Shown piece after piece: positions 35,659-44,199 of a stretch of DNA of 64,000 bases; position 1 is the stretch's first letter; every line of letters begins with the position of its first letter. The stretch spans positions 372,001 to 436,000 of the forward strand of contig CAZMAV010000001.1 in NCBI GenBank assembly GCA_964564415.1, given 5' to 3'. Position numbers and translations under genes: made by a program. This stretch comes from JALEFZ01 sp964564415 (GTDB lineage: Bacteria > Bacteroidota > Bacteroidia > J057). The notes under the pieces are model-generated. The model made no database searches. It saw only the letters and a program-made list of their open reading frames with translations, and was not told where the DNA came from.

Positions 35659-36690
35659 ATGAAGCAGGTAAGCATCGTCATTCTCAACTGGAACGGAAAG
35701 TCATTTCTGGAGCAATTTCTCCCCTCGGTGATCAAGACCACCTATCGCCCCACACGAATCATGGTCGTAGACAATGGCTCTACCGATGACAGTGTAGCCT
35801 TTACCCAAAAGCATTTCCCTGAAGTAGAAGTACTGAAACTACCCGAAAATTACGGATTTGCGGAGGGCAACAACAAAGCCTTGCCCACCATCAGCAGTCC
35901 CTACCTTGTCCTGCTAAACAGTGATGTAGAAGTCAGTCCCGATTGGTTGGAGCCCCTCGTCAACATGATGGAAGCGAATCCTCAGATGGCTGCCTGTCAG
36001 CCCAAGGTTCGGGCCTTTCACGATAGAGAGCATTTCGAATATGCAGGTGCTGCCGGAGGCTTCCTCGATAAGTATGGCTACCCCTTTTGCAGAGGAAGGG
36101 TTTTTGATGAATTGGAAAAGGACAGGGGCCAGTATGAAGAGGAAATGGAAGTCTTTTGGGCCACGGGTGCGGCATTGATGCTGCGCAAGTCCGTAGTGGA
36201 TGAAATCGGACTTTTTGAAGGCGATTTCTTTGCCCACATGGAGGAAATCGACTTCTGCTGGCGCGCCCAAAACCTGGGCTACAGCATCGGCTGTGCCCCA
36301 AAAAGTGTGGTATACCATGTAGGGGGGGGTACCCTACCCCAGGGAAATGCCAGAAAGACCTTTCTCAACGTGAGAAACGGCCTGATCATGATGCTCAAGA
36401 ACCTGCCTCAGGCAAAGGTATTTTCTCATCTCTTTGTCAGGATGCTACTCGATGGCGTATGGGCCCTCCGAAGCCTCTTACAGGGAGATGGACAGACCTT
36501 CAAAGCTATCTTTAAAGGGCACATGGCTTTTTACCAAAAATTGGGGTACTGGAGAAAGAGACGAAAGGAAATTTATCAAGAGCCACCCACCACATTTCCA
36601 AAGGGAGGATTTTTCTCCAAGAGTATCGTCTGGACGTATTTTGTTAATGGTAAAAAGACCTGGAAGGAAATCTGGTCCGGAAATCACTGA
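35659..36690 (+). CDS. Glycosyltransferase family 2 protein
   Basis: 343 aa. GT-A fold: VSIVILNWNGKSFLEQFLPSV at the start, the nucleotide-sugar site VVDNGSTDDS, the LLNSDVEVSPDWLEPL stretch holding the metal-binding DxD-like SDV, a GxxxxF(W)xxGA... ATGAALMLRKS loop and EEIDFCWR, the ED-type catalytic acid motif. It is a rhamnosyl/galactofuranosyl-type transferase class by appearance (WcaA-like). No polysaccharide cluster is adjacent. Its 3' end overlaps the convergent lipoprotein by 7 bp. Confidence 0.9.
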   Translation: MKQVSIVILNWNGKSFLEQFLPSVIKTTYRPTRIMVVDNGSTDDSVAFTQKHFPEVEVLKLPENYGFAEGNNKALPTISSPYLVLLNSDVEVSPDWLEPLVNMMEANPQMAACQPKVRAFHDREHFEYAGAAGGFLDKYGYPFCRGRVFDELEKDRGQYEEEMEVFWATGAALMLRKSVVDEIGLFEGDFFAHMEEIDFCWRAQNLGYSIGCAPKSVVYHVGGGTLPQGNARKTFLNVRNGLIMMLKNLPQAKVFSHLFVRMLLDGVWALRSLLQGDGQTFKAIFKGHMAFYQKLGYWRKRRKEIYQEPPTTFPKGGFFSKSIVWTYFVNGKKTWKEIWSGNH

Positions 36691-37049
36691 GTCTCCTCTG
36701 CCCAGATGGGATGAATTTCCTCTACATAGGAAAGCCGGGCTATTTTTTTCAGGTGCGGGAGGTGGTCTTGGGATACCGGCGCGAAGCTGCATCTAAAGTG
36801 CCCGGAATCGCAAAGCCGCTGGGGCTGATCCACCACTTCAAGGTCCTTGTGAATCAGGCGGAGCTGCTCTATGAGCATGGGTTCGCCCGGAACACAAAAG
36901 GTGTATCCATGGAGATTACTATTTTCTCCTTCATTTTTTAATAGAGAAAGGTCGAATTTTACCTTTCCTTCCCAATTTTTGATTTGGTTTTTATCTTTAC
37001 ACGCACATAACAGCAACGAAAGGCAGCAAAGCCAAAGCATCTTTCTCAT
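36684..37049 (-). CDS. Small lipoprotein of unknown function
   Basis: 121 aa with lipobox LCAC (RKMLWLCCLSLLLCAC). Mature part about 104 aa, with CVPGEPMLIEQLRLIHKDLEVVDQPQRLCDSGHFRCSFAPV containing three Cys (about 53-90). I do not recognise the family. It ends head-on against the glycosyltransferase gene with a 7-bp overlap. Confidence 0.65.
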   Translation of the reverse strand: MRKMLWLCCLSLLLCACKDKNQIKNWEGKVKFDLSLLKNEGENSNLHGYTFCVPGEPMLIEQLRLIHKDLEVVDQPQRLCDSGHFRCSFAPVSQDHLPHLKKIARLSYVEEIHPIWAEETQ

Positions 37050-37417
37050 ATCTATCTATTCTCAATTGCCGACAGGCTCCATCATTCAAAAAATAGTTGA
37101 GCCCAGGTAGTTTTACGATTCTCAAACCAGTGGACCCTTCCGTTAAAAAGAAATGTACATTGGTTAACTGGCAGAATAAGTTTAAGTTTGGCACTAAGGC
37201 ATAGAGAATTATCCGAACATACTACTCAAATCCATATTGTCCCGGGCCAGCATCTATAAATCCAAATTTTGTTGTTAGAATGACCTGTGTCGAAAAAAAG
37301 CTCCTTACGAAAGGGAATCCAGGGACATTCGACATGAATTTATAATAATACTTAGTAGTTTTGAAAAAATGATCCTTATCTGTGGCTAAACCAGGCAAGA
37401 AAGAAGCGAAGCTATTC
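37050..37417. other. Intergenic region before the PBP1A gene
   Basis: 368 bp between divergent genes. A -7-like TAGTTTTG (exact TAnnTTTG) lies at 37356-37363 with only a CATG at the -33 position (19-bp spacing), so it is a half-match for the penicillin-binding protein gene. No other signal or ORF is evident. Confidence 0.45.
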
Positions 37418-39709
37418 ATGGGTAAATATTACAAGGCCCTTAGTGACTTTTGCCGTGATCACAAAGCCCTTTCTTGGCTACTTTTTTCCTTTGCCTTTTT
37501 AATTTTTATTTTTTTTCTCCTAGACCTTAGCGTGCGCAGGGGCTACTGGGTCCGCATTCCCTCTGATGAAGAGCTACAGGGCTATACCTTCGATACGGCT
37601 TCAGAGATTTATTCCATAGATGGAGAGCTTTTAGGAAAATACTACATCAGGGACCGCAGCCTTGTGGAGCTCAATGCCCTACCCCTACACCTCAAGGAAG
37701 CCCTTATCGCTACGGAGGATGCCCGCTTCTATGATCACAAGGGGATAGACGTCAAAAGTCTGTTTCGGGTATTCTTCAGAAGCCTGTTGGGAGGAGATTC
37801 CTCAGCTGGAGGAGGGTCGACCCTCTCTCAGCAACTGGCAAAGCAGTGGTTTCCCCGCCGCGACTATCCCTTCATGGAGATTTTGATCAACAAACTTAAG
37901 GAGATGGAAGTTGCCCGTCGCCTGGAAAAGCTTTATTCGAAGGAAGAGATTATCCTGCATTACCTCAATACTGTTTTCTTGGGAGAAAATGCCTACGGAA
38001 TACAATCGGCCTCCCTCCGATATTTCCAGAAAAACTGCGATAACCTTTCCATGGAAGAAGCTGCCACCCTGGTCGGAATGCTAAAGGCCCCTTCGTATTA
38101 CAATCCCAGGATAAGGCCCATGCAAGCGCGGTTTCGGCGAAATACCGTCTTGCGACAGATGGAAAAATACGGCTACCTAAGCACTTCAACTGCTGATTCC
38201 CTGGTGGCCCTCCCCCTTGTACTCAATTACCATACTCCTTCCCATCACGAAGGTCCTGCACCCTATTTTAGGGCCTACCTCAGGCAAATCCTCAACGAAT
38301 GGGCGGATGACAACCCTAGGCCCGATGGATCAAAGTGGAACATCTACAAGGATGGACTCAAAATCTATACTCCTATCCACTCGGAAATTCAGGCCTATGC
38401 AGAGCAGGCGGTAAGGGAAGAGATGGAAGGTATCCAGAAAAAATTTGATCGGGAATGGAGGGGCAGAAGGAAAAAAAGGGTGGCCGACAGTATTTTTAAA
38501 GATAAAAAGTCCCTTACCCCCTATTATCGCAGGTGGAAGGAAAGGGGCTACTCAGATGCTGTCATCGATTCCCTTTTTCGCGTGAAAAGAAAGATCAGCC
38601 TTTTTACCTATGAGGGGGAGGCAGATACCCTCATGAGCCTCAGGGATTCTATCATTGCCAGTAATTTTCTGTTACAGGCTGGTTTTTGTGCCATGGACCC
38701 CAGTTCAGGATTCATTCGGGCCTGGGTGGGGGGACTGGATCACCGCCATTATCAATTCGACCACGTTCTCTCTCGCAGGCAGCCAGGCTCTGCCTTTAAG
38801 CCTCTGGTATATGCTACGGCCCTCGAAGAGGGCATAGATCCCTGTAGCTTCACTTCAAATGAGCAAACCACCTATGCCCGCCACGGCAACTGGTCTCCCT
38901 CCAATGCAGATAAATTGTACGGAGGCGAGTATTCTATGGAAGGAGCCCTTACTCATTCCGTAAATGTAGTCGCTGTCAAAATGGTTATGGAAGTTGGCCC
39001 GGGTTCAGTCTGCGAAATGGCAAAGCGAATGGGAGTCCCCTATCCCCTGCCCGAGGTCCCCTCAATCGCCCTCGGATCAGCTGAAATTGCACTTCAAGAT
39101 TTGCTTTCTATCTACGGAAGCATCACCAACGGAGGTAAGAGAATTCGGCCCAGGATCTTGGTACGCATCGAATCTCCCGAAGGCGATATTCTCCACGATG
39201 CGACCCGGACGCAGGTACAGCCCCAGGTAATCGAATCCGAACATGCAGAAATGCTCTTACAAATGCTCAGGGGCGTGGTAGATGAGGGCACGGCTAAAGG
39301 TCTGAGAAGCAAGTATGGACTTAAACTTGACCTTGCCGGTAAGACCGGAACCACTCAAAAACAGACCGATGGATGGTTTGTGGGAACCATGCCCTATTTA
39401 GCAGCTGCGGCCTGGGTTGGAGCTGATGATCAGCGGGTTCATTTCCGAACCATGGCCGGACAGGGTGCCACTACCGCCCTTCCCATCTATGGGAGATTCA
39501 TGCAGCTTCTCCTGGCAGATAAAGAATTCAAAAGTTACAGAAAAGCTCGGTTTGCCCAGCCTTCACCAGAAATCATGGCTCGCCTGGACTGCCCTGCCTT
39601 TAACTTCCCCTTCAATGTGGAGGACTTTCGCGAGTGGTGGATCTCCAAGTACGGAGAAGAAGATTCCCTTTACTTTGACGGGACCCTAGACCTCCCCCCT
39701 CAAGATTAG
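37418..39709 (+). CDS. Penicillin-binding protein 1A, bifunctional
   Basis: 763 aa from ATG 37418; a GTG at 37382 in frame would add 12 residues. A short cytosolic lead and one membrane anchor (LSWLLFSFAFLIFIFFLLDL) come first. The GT51 transglycosylase domain has ALIATEDARFYDHKGID, GGGSTLSQQLAKQWF and the RRLEKLYSKEEIILHYLN motif. The transpeptidase domain has SxxK as SAFK (in RRQPGSAFKP), SxN as SVN in ALTHSVNVVAVK, and KTGT in LAGKTGTTQKQTDGWF. It polymerises and cross-links peptidoglycan. Complete. Confidence 0.94.
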   Translation: MGKYYKALSDFCRDHKALSWLLFSFAFLIFIFFLLDLSVRRGYWVRIPSDEELQGYTFDTASEIYSIDGELLGKYYIRDRSLVELNALPLHLKEALIATEDARFYDHKGIDVKSLFRVFFRSLLGGDSSAGGGSTLSQQLAKQWFPRRDYPFMEILINKLKEMEVARRLEKLYSKEEIILHYLNTVFLGENAYGIQSASLRYFQKNCDNLSMEEAATLVGMLKAPSYYNPRIRPMQARFRRNTVLRQMEKYGYLSTSTADSLVALPLVLNYHTPSHHEGPAPYFRAYLRQILNEWADDNPRPDGSKWNIYKDGLKIYTPIHSEIQAYAEQAVREEMEGIQKKFDREWRGRRKKRVADSIFKDKKSLTPYYRRWKERGYSDAVIDSLFRVKRKISLFTYEGEADTLMSLRDSIIASNFLLQAGFCAMDPSSGFIRAWVGGLDHRHYQFDHVLSRRQPGSAFKPLVYATALEEGIDPCSFTSNEQTTYARHGNWSPSNADKLYGGEYSMEGALTHSVNVVAVKMVMEVGPGSVCEMAKRMGVPYPLPEVPSIALGSAEIALQDLLSIYGSITNGGKRIRPRILVRIESPEGDILHDATRTQVQPQVIESEHAEMLLQMLRGVVDEGTAKGLRSKYGLKLDLAGKTGTTQKQTDGWFVGTMPYLAAAAWVGADDQRVHFRTMAGQGATTALPIYGRFMQLLLADKEFKSYRKARFAQPSPEIMARLDCPAFNFPFNVEDFREWWISKYGEEDSLYFDGTLDLPPQD

Positions 39710-39812
39710 ATTCTTTTGGGTAATAAATACCTTCAAATCATTTCTTGCATAGACTACACAAACTCTAAGGGCAGGAGATCTTAAGCTGATACTATTTATC
39801 TGGCATCGGATG

Positions 39813-40709
39813 CTACTTTTCGTGGTAAATCCAGGCGTCTTTCTTAAGCTGGTTCTTGTATTGGCGCTTGACCTGCTCTACCTGAGATTTTACTGCCGAG
39901 CGGGCAATGGAAACCCGGTAAGTGGAGGATACACCAGGTTTGGGAAATAAGATAACTACACTGTAGCCATTTCCTTCCATGCTTTGCTTGTACTCGTCAG
40001 CATCCGCAAATTTTTTGAAGCTTCCTCCGATCAGGTGAAAAACGCCACCTACGACCCGACGTCCCGCCTGACTGGCCTCTACATTGGTGGGGTCTACCAT
40101 GGCTATGGCTTTCTCTTCATGGACCCAGGCTTTGGGAACCTTTCCACTTCGCTGGAGCTGCTTCTGAAACTCTTCTGCCTGTCTGCGGTTAGCGGTGCGA
40201 TACACCCCCAGGCGATAGGTCGAACTTCCCGGCTCAGGATCGAGGAGATAGGCATCGAAGCCCTGGCTTTGTCTGGCCCCCTGTGACCGAAGTGCCGTAC
40301 CTCGATTGGGAAAACTCCCGACGATGACGTGGTAGATAGGGGTACCGGCCAGTGTTCCCCTGCCGTAGTTGGGATTGGGAGGAGATGAGGGAGCATCTAC
40401 CCTGAGGTTGCTACCATTTACAGCTAAGGTCCAATACCCTTTTGCGCTGGGCAGTTGTGATTTATAGCTGCTCACTGTACCTCTGTCCAGAGAACTATAG
40501 ATAGAAACCCGGTAGTAGGAACTCTTGGAGGTAGGGAAGATAATCTTTGGCGCAAAACCCTTCATGGTCAGGGCATCCACACACTCGTTGGCCGATTTGA
40601 GGGTCTTGAAACTACCTGCAATCAGGTGGTAAGAAGTCGTCTGACTCCAAAGTGAACCCGAAAATATCAAAAAGAGCCATAGGATAGATAGGCTGATCAA
40701 TCGCTTCAT
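39813..40709 (-). CDS. Exported protein with three SPOR domains
   Basis: 298 aa from the ATG at 40709 (MKRLISLSILWLFLIFSGSLWS signal peptide). Three SPOR-like repeats open with YHLIAGSFKTL (about 25), YHVIVGSFPNR (about 125) and FHLIGGSFKKF (about 225), each ending in a YRVSIxxS or YRLGVYR strand. SPOR domains bind denuded glycan strands of peptidoglycan, usually at division sites. It may act near the septum with the HU/SPOR protein encoded next to it, but it has its own transcription unit after a terminator. Confidence 0.88.
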   Translation of the reverse strand: MKRLISLSILWLFLIFSGSLWSQTTSYHLIAGSFKTLKSANECVDALTMKGFAPKIIFPTSKSSYYRVSIYSSLDRGTVSSYKSQLPSAKGYWTLAVNGSNLRVDAPSSPPNPNYGRGTLAGTPIYHVIVGSFPNRGTALRSQGARQSQGFDAYLLDPEPGSSTYRLGVYRTANRRQAEEFQKQLQRSGKVPKAWVHEEKAIAMVDPTNVEASQAGRRVVGGVFHLIGGSFKKFADADEYKQSMEGNGYSVVILFPKPGVSSTYRVSIARSAVKSQVEQVKRQYKNQLKKDAWIYHEK

Positions 40710-40995
40710 CACTTTTCTCGGCTGCTCAGTGGAGGCTACTCCCACATAGATATGATTCATTTGAGGCTATTATTTATTAAATAGAATGCTGATAATCAAA
40801 GATATGAATTTTCAATATTCAAACAATCGCTTAAACTGTTTATTTTTTACTCCAAAGGACTTGTAGCAGAAATAAATTCCTTGTTTAAAGAAGTTATTAT
40901 CCTTAAGATTTTCTTGAATTGGATAAACTTTTGAAAATTTTCGCAAAAGCATCCTGGTTCAAAATCAGATACGAATCTGTAAATGAAAGGTTTAC

Positions 40996-41021
40996 AAAAA
41001 AAGGAAACCCTCAGGATTCCC
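40996..41021 (-). terminator. Rho-independent terminator of the HU/SPOR gene
   Basis: On the minus strand GGGAATCC-TGA-GGGTTTCC, 8-bp stem with two G-T wobbles, followed by TTTTTTT (41002-40996). It starts 26 bp after the stop at 41047. Confidence 0.75.
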
Positions 41022-41046
41022 TTTTCATCGTCTTTTTCAATCGGGC

Positions 41047-42252
41047 TTACTTATTTTCGAGTATCCATCCCTTTCTTCGGCCCTGCTCTTTCAGGTTTGA
41101 CTGAAATATTTTCACCTCTTGCAAATTTTGAGATTGAAAAATGGAAACCCTGTATTTCCCAATCTCCGGTGAGGGTAAAATCTCTACCTTTTTGTATCCC
41201 TCTTCCAAAAGTTGCTTTTTAAAGCGCTCAGCCAGAGTAGGTTTGGCAAAACTCCCTGCGATCAGGTGATAGGAGGATTGGGCTTGGGACAGGCGGGCGT
41301 TGGCGCTGTTAAAAGTTTCCATGCTCCCTTCTTCCTCCTGGTTTCCTCCTCCCCTTGGCAGCCCCATAGGTTCTAAGGCTCGGCTATTGGTGAAAGGTGG
41401 AGTTTCTTCAAGCCTAGGGGATGAGGGCTTAGATGAAGGACTGCTAGTTGTATTTTCTTGGCTGGAACTGGAAGCAGGCCCGGCATCCGGTTTTTCCCCA
41501 TCTCCTTGCCGGCGGGCCTCAGCATTGGCAGCAGGCTGGGACTCCGGAACTTCAAACTCCTCAAAGGCTTGATTGTCGGCCAGCATTTCACTGCCCTCAC
41601 TGGAGGACCCAGTGATGGAAAGGTAATTTTTATCCAATAGGCTAGAGCGGGTAAGGGCTTGATTTTGCCAGACAAAAATACCGGCAGTTCCCAGGATGAG
41701 GAAAACAAGAATGAGGGTAAGGGCGGAAAATCCCGGCCTTCTATTTCTTTCGGAGGGTTGAGCAGGCTTAGGTTGGGTCATAGATTTGTCTTCGGGTTCG
41801 ACAGGGCTGAAGTATTCGCCTACTTCTCCATGGGAGTTGAGGTCGATGGGGGGGAGACCAAAAAATTCGCTACTGAAGGCGTCTCTGCTGTCTTCATAGG
41901 GGGAAAAAGCATAGCTGCCCTTTCCATCCCCATACAATACACCAATCTCGGGCATGTCAAAGTTACCCTCTTCCCTTACCTGGCCTTTTATATCCTCAGA
42001 AATGTCCGCTACAATTTTCTCCGCCTCCTCTGGCGGTATCTGCACTTGCTGGGTAAGGTAGCGAACAAAGGAAAGTCGGGTATCGACCTGAGGGGAAAAT
42101 TCGATTTCGACACGAGGAGGATGGACCAGATTTTCTTCCTCGTCTAGGGCAGCGGAGAGATGCACCTTTCGAAAGGTACCTAAGCCGGGAATAGAGAAGG
42201 CATCCAATTCCTTGAACGCATTCCTAAGGTATATGTCGATGTTTACCCCCAT
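41047..42252 (-). CDS. HU-CCDC81 and SPOR domain membrane protein
   Basis: 401 aa. The N-terminal HU/CCDC81-like domain has DIYLRNAFKELDAFSIPGLGTFRKV, then a long acidic linker, one membrane segment (FSALTLILVFLILGTAGIFVW, about 184-204), a Ser/Pro/Glu-rich stalk and a C-terminal SPOR domain (YHLIAGSFAKPTLAERFKKQLLEEGY ... KYRVSIFQ). This architecture is known from Bacteroidota and links a cytosolic DNA- or protein-binding module to peptidoglycan. It has a good promoter and its own terminator. Confidence 0.9.
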   Translation of the reverse strand: MGVNIDIYLRNAFKELDAFSIPGLGTFRKVHLSAALDEEENLVHPPRVEIEFSPQVDTRLSFVRYLTQQVQIPPEEAEKIVADISEDIKGQVREEGNFDMPEIGVLYGDGKGSYAFSPYEDSRDAFSSEFFGLPPIDLNSHGEVGEYFSPVEPEDKSMTQPKPAQPSERNRRPGFSALTLILVFLILGTAGIFVWQNQALTRSSLLDKNYLSITGSSSEGSEMLADNQAFEEFEVPESQPAANAEARRQGDGEKPDAGPASSSSQENTTSSPSSKPSSPRLEETPPFTNSRALEPMGLPRGGGNQEEEGSMETFNSANARLSQAQSSYHLIAGSFAKPTLAERFKKQLLEEGYKKVEILPSPEIGKYRVSIFQSQNLQEVKIFQSNLKEQGRRKGWILENK

Positions 42253-42339
42253 GTCATGTTATCCTTCACTTTTACACTTAACGAAGAAGTAAAAGAATTC
42301 TTTCATCCGTACCCGATATTTTGCATCTCTGTTGATTGA

Positions 42340-42370
42340 CAAATATAGCCATTAAGTCAGTGTTACTAAA
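42340..42370 (-). promoter_or_regulatory. Predicted promoter of the HU/SPOR gene
   Basis: Minus strand: TTTA (42370-42367), 19-bp spacer, TATATTTG (42347-42340), an exact TAnnTTTG with a one-mismatch -33 box. It lies about 88 bp before the start. Confidence 0.6.
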
Positions 42371-42483
42371 ACATTACCCGCGCAAACCGCTCTTATTTCG
42401 ATTTTTCGGTATAAATCACTGGCTTTTTTGCAAGGATGCTTCCTCTTATTGCTTTTTCCTCTTTGGTAGACTTATTACAGGGA

Positions 42484-44163
42484 TCAGAAAGAGAAGGTCA
42501 ACCCTCCCATCACGTCTATTCCCCTTTCAGGATAATTAAACCAACGCTGATATTTGCCATTCAGGAGGTTGTTGAGGCCGAGGTATACCGAAACCGCAGG
42601 GATAGGACGAAAGTCCACCCTTGCTCCCAGGTTAAGGAAGGCATTACGGGTAAGGATTTCCCCTTCTGCATCCACGCCAAAGGGGGTTGGCCCATAGAAG
42701 CTCAGGTCAGCACGAGCTGTGAGCTTATCTTCCAGAGTCTGATATTGGGCAAAAGCATCTACCCGCAAAGGGACTGCATGGAAGAAGCGCTGGGTCATGG
42801 AATCCTGATTTGAGGTATTGTAGATGTTGATATTCAGCGCGGCGCCGGCTACGATGTTGTCGCTTACATCGTGATTGAGTTCGGCATGGAGACCTGTGAT
42901 CGTAACCAGGGAGTCATAGAGGGCCTGGAAATACACGCTGTCCATGGAGCGGTAGATCAGTTGATTTTGCCGACGTTTGTGGAAGGCTTGCACACTATAA
43001 TCTAAGGACTGGTTGAGATTACCCTTTATTCCTCCATAGACATTGATTCTCTCCAGGGTAGGCTGAATCTGAATATCTCTGTCCAGGTAAGGATTGATAA
43101 AAAACATGTCGTAGAGGTGATTGTGGGTCATCCCGGAGGTAGCGCCCAGGACTACCGTCAAGCTTTGGGGCAAAACCTGATAAGCCACCTCCACATCGGG
43201 TCCGAGGTTGGTGAAGCCCGTCGAGTCCGCACTGTTCCTGAAGAAAGCAAAATCAACTCCGGCTTTTAGGGAAAAGCGATCATTGACATAGTTGAAAGTA
43301 GGATTGACATGGGCATAGAATCGGTTTTGAGAAGAATCCGCGACCCGCCCCCGTACATAGGTCACCTCACTGACCAAGCCTAAATCACCCTCATTACCAA
43401 AATAAAGCCCCGCCTCGGGAAAAAGTCCTACGTGAAATTCGTTGTTTCCCCGTCGGCTATTCAGCACCTTGGAACCGATGCCAATATCATAAAAATAGCC
43501 CCTGTCTCTGTCATAGACAGTTCCTATGCTCGCATTTCCATTGACCCTGGTGTAGGACATGCGGAGGGAGTCTTCCCGAAGCTGGGTCTCTGAAGGAAAA
43601 AGGGTGGTATCATCGCCTGCGTAGTTCCAATAGGCAGTATTGTACACATAGAGGTTCGCCTTGTAGTTGTAATCACCTTGAAAGCCTGACAATTTCAGGT
43701 CTCCCTCATCCTGACGAAAATTACGCAGGGGTACAATATCTGTGTGGGCCGAAAGGTGCTTAAACCTAAATCCATAATCCAGATCCTTGTCCTGCCCATT
43801 GTTTAGGTAAAGTTCGGCGAGGGGGGTGGTAAATCGGGCGATTCCGATCCTGAGATAGTTATGGGTAAAATCTTCCTCCCGCGTCTTTTCAATAGGAATA
43901 ATCTTAGGTTCGGCGGGCTGAAAATCGATTTCTACCTTGTAGGGCTTTGAATTGAATTCTACCTGCTGATCTTTTCCCTGCTTGATTTCCTGATACTCGA
44001 CCTTGATGGTGGGCTTGTCGCTGTCGATGACATCCTCTATCCTTTCATTTTCCAGAACCAGGGAATCTCTACCTTCCAAGGGGTTTTCATTTTGCCCAAA
44101 AGAAAGGGAAAGAGTCAAAAAGATGAGGGCAAAAAAGCTGAGGCTATATGCGAAGTATTTCAT
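42484..44163 (-). CDS. Outer-membrane beta-barrel protein (TonB-receptor-like barrel, no plug)
   Basis: 559 aa with signal peptide (KYFAYSLSFFALIFLTLSLSFG). After a lead of about 100 residues (DVIDSDKPTIKVEYQEIKQGKDQQVEF ...) the rest is alternating barrel strands with LRIGIARFTTPLAELYLNNGQ and a C-terminal strand ending VMGGLTFSF, the aromatic terminus read by the BAM machinery. I see no plug domain, so it is probably not an energised receptor despite barrel similarity. It follows the TPR gene by 36 bp in one operon. Confidence 0.8.
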   Translation of the reverse strand: MKYFAYSLSFFALIFLTLSLSFGQNENPLEGRDSLVLENERIEDVIDSDKPTIKVEYQEIKQGKDQQVEFNSKPYKVEIDFQPAEPKIIPIEKTREEDFTHNYLRIGIARFTTPLAELYLNNGQDKDLDYGFRFKHLSAHTDIVPLRNFRQDEGDLKLSGFQGDYNYKANLYVYNTAYWNYAGDDTTLFPSETQLREDSLRMSYTRVNGNASIGTVYDRDRGYFYDIGIGSKVLNSRRGNNEFHVGLFPEAGLYFGNEGDLGLVSEVTYVRGRVADSSQNRFYAHVNPTFNYVNDRFSLKAGVDFAFFRNSADSTGFTNLGPDVEVAYQVLPQSLTVVLGATSGMTHNHLYDMFFINPYLDRDIQIQPTLERINVYGGIKGNLNQSLDYSVQAFHKRRQNQLIYRSMDSVYFQALYDSLVTITGLHAELNHDVSDNIVAGAALNINIYNTSNQDSMTQRFFHAVPLRVDAFAQYQTLEDKLTARADLSFYGPTPFGVDAEGEILTRNAFLNLGARVDFRPIPAVSVYLGLNNLLNGKYQRWFNYPERGIDVMGGLTFSF

Positions 44164-44199
44164 TGGTTTTTGATTAATGGAGCTTTGCTTGTGGGTGGA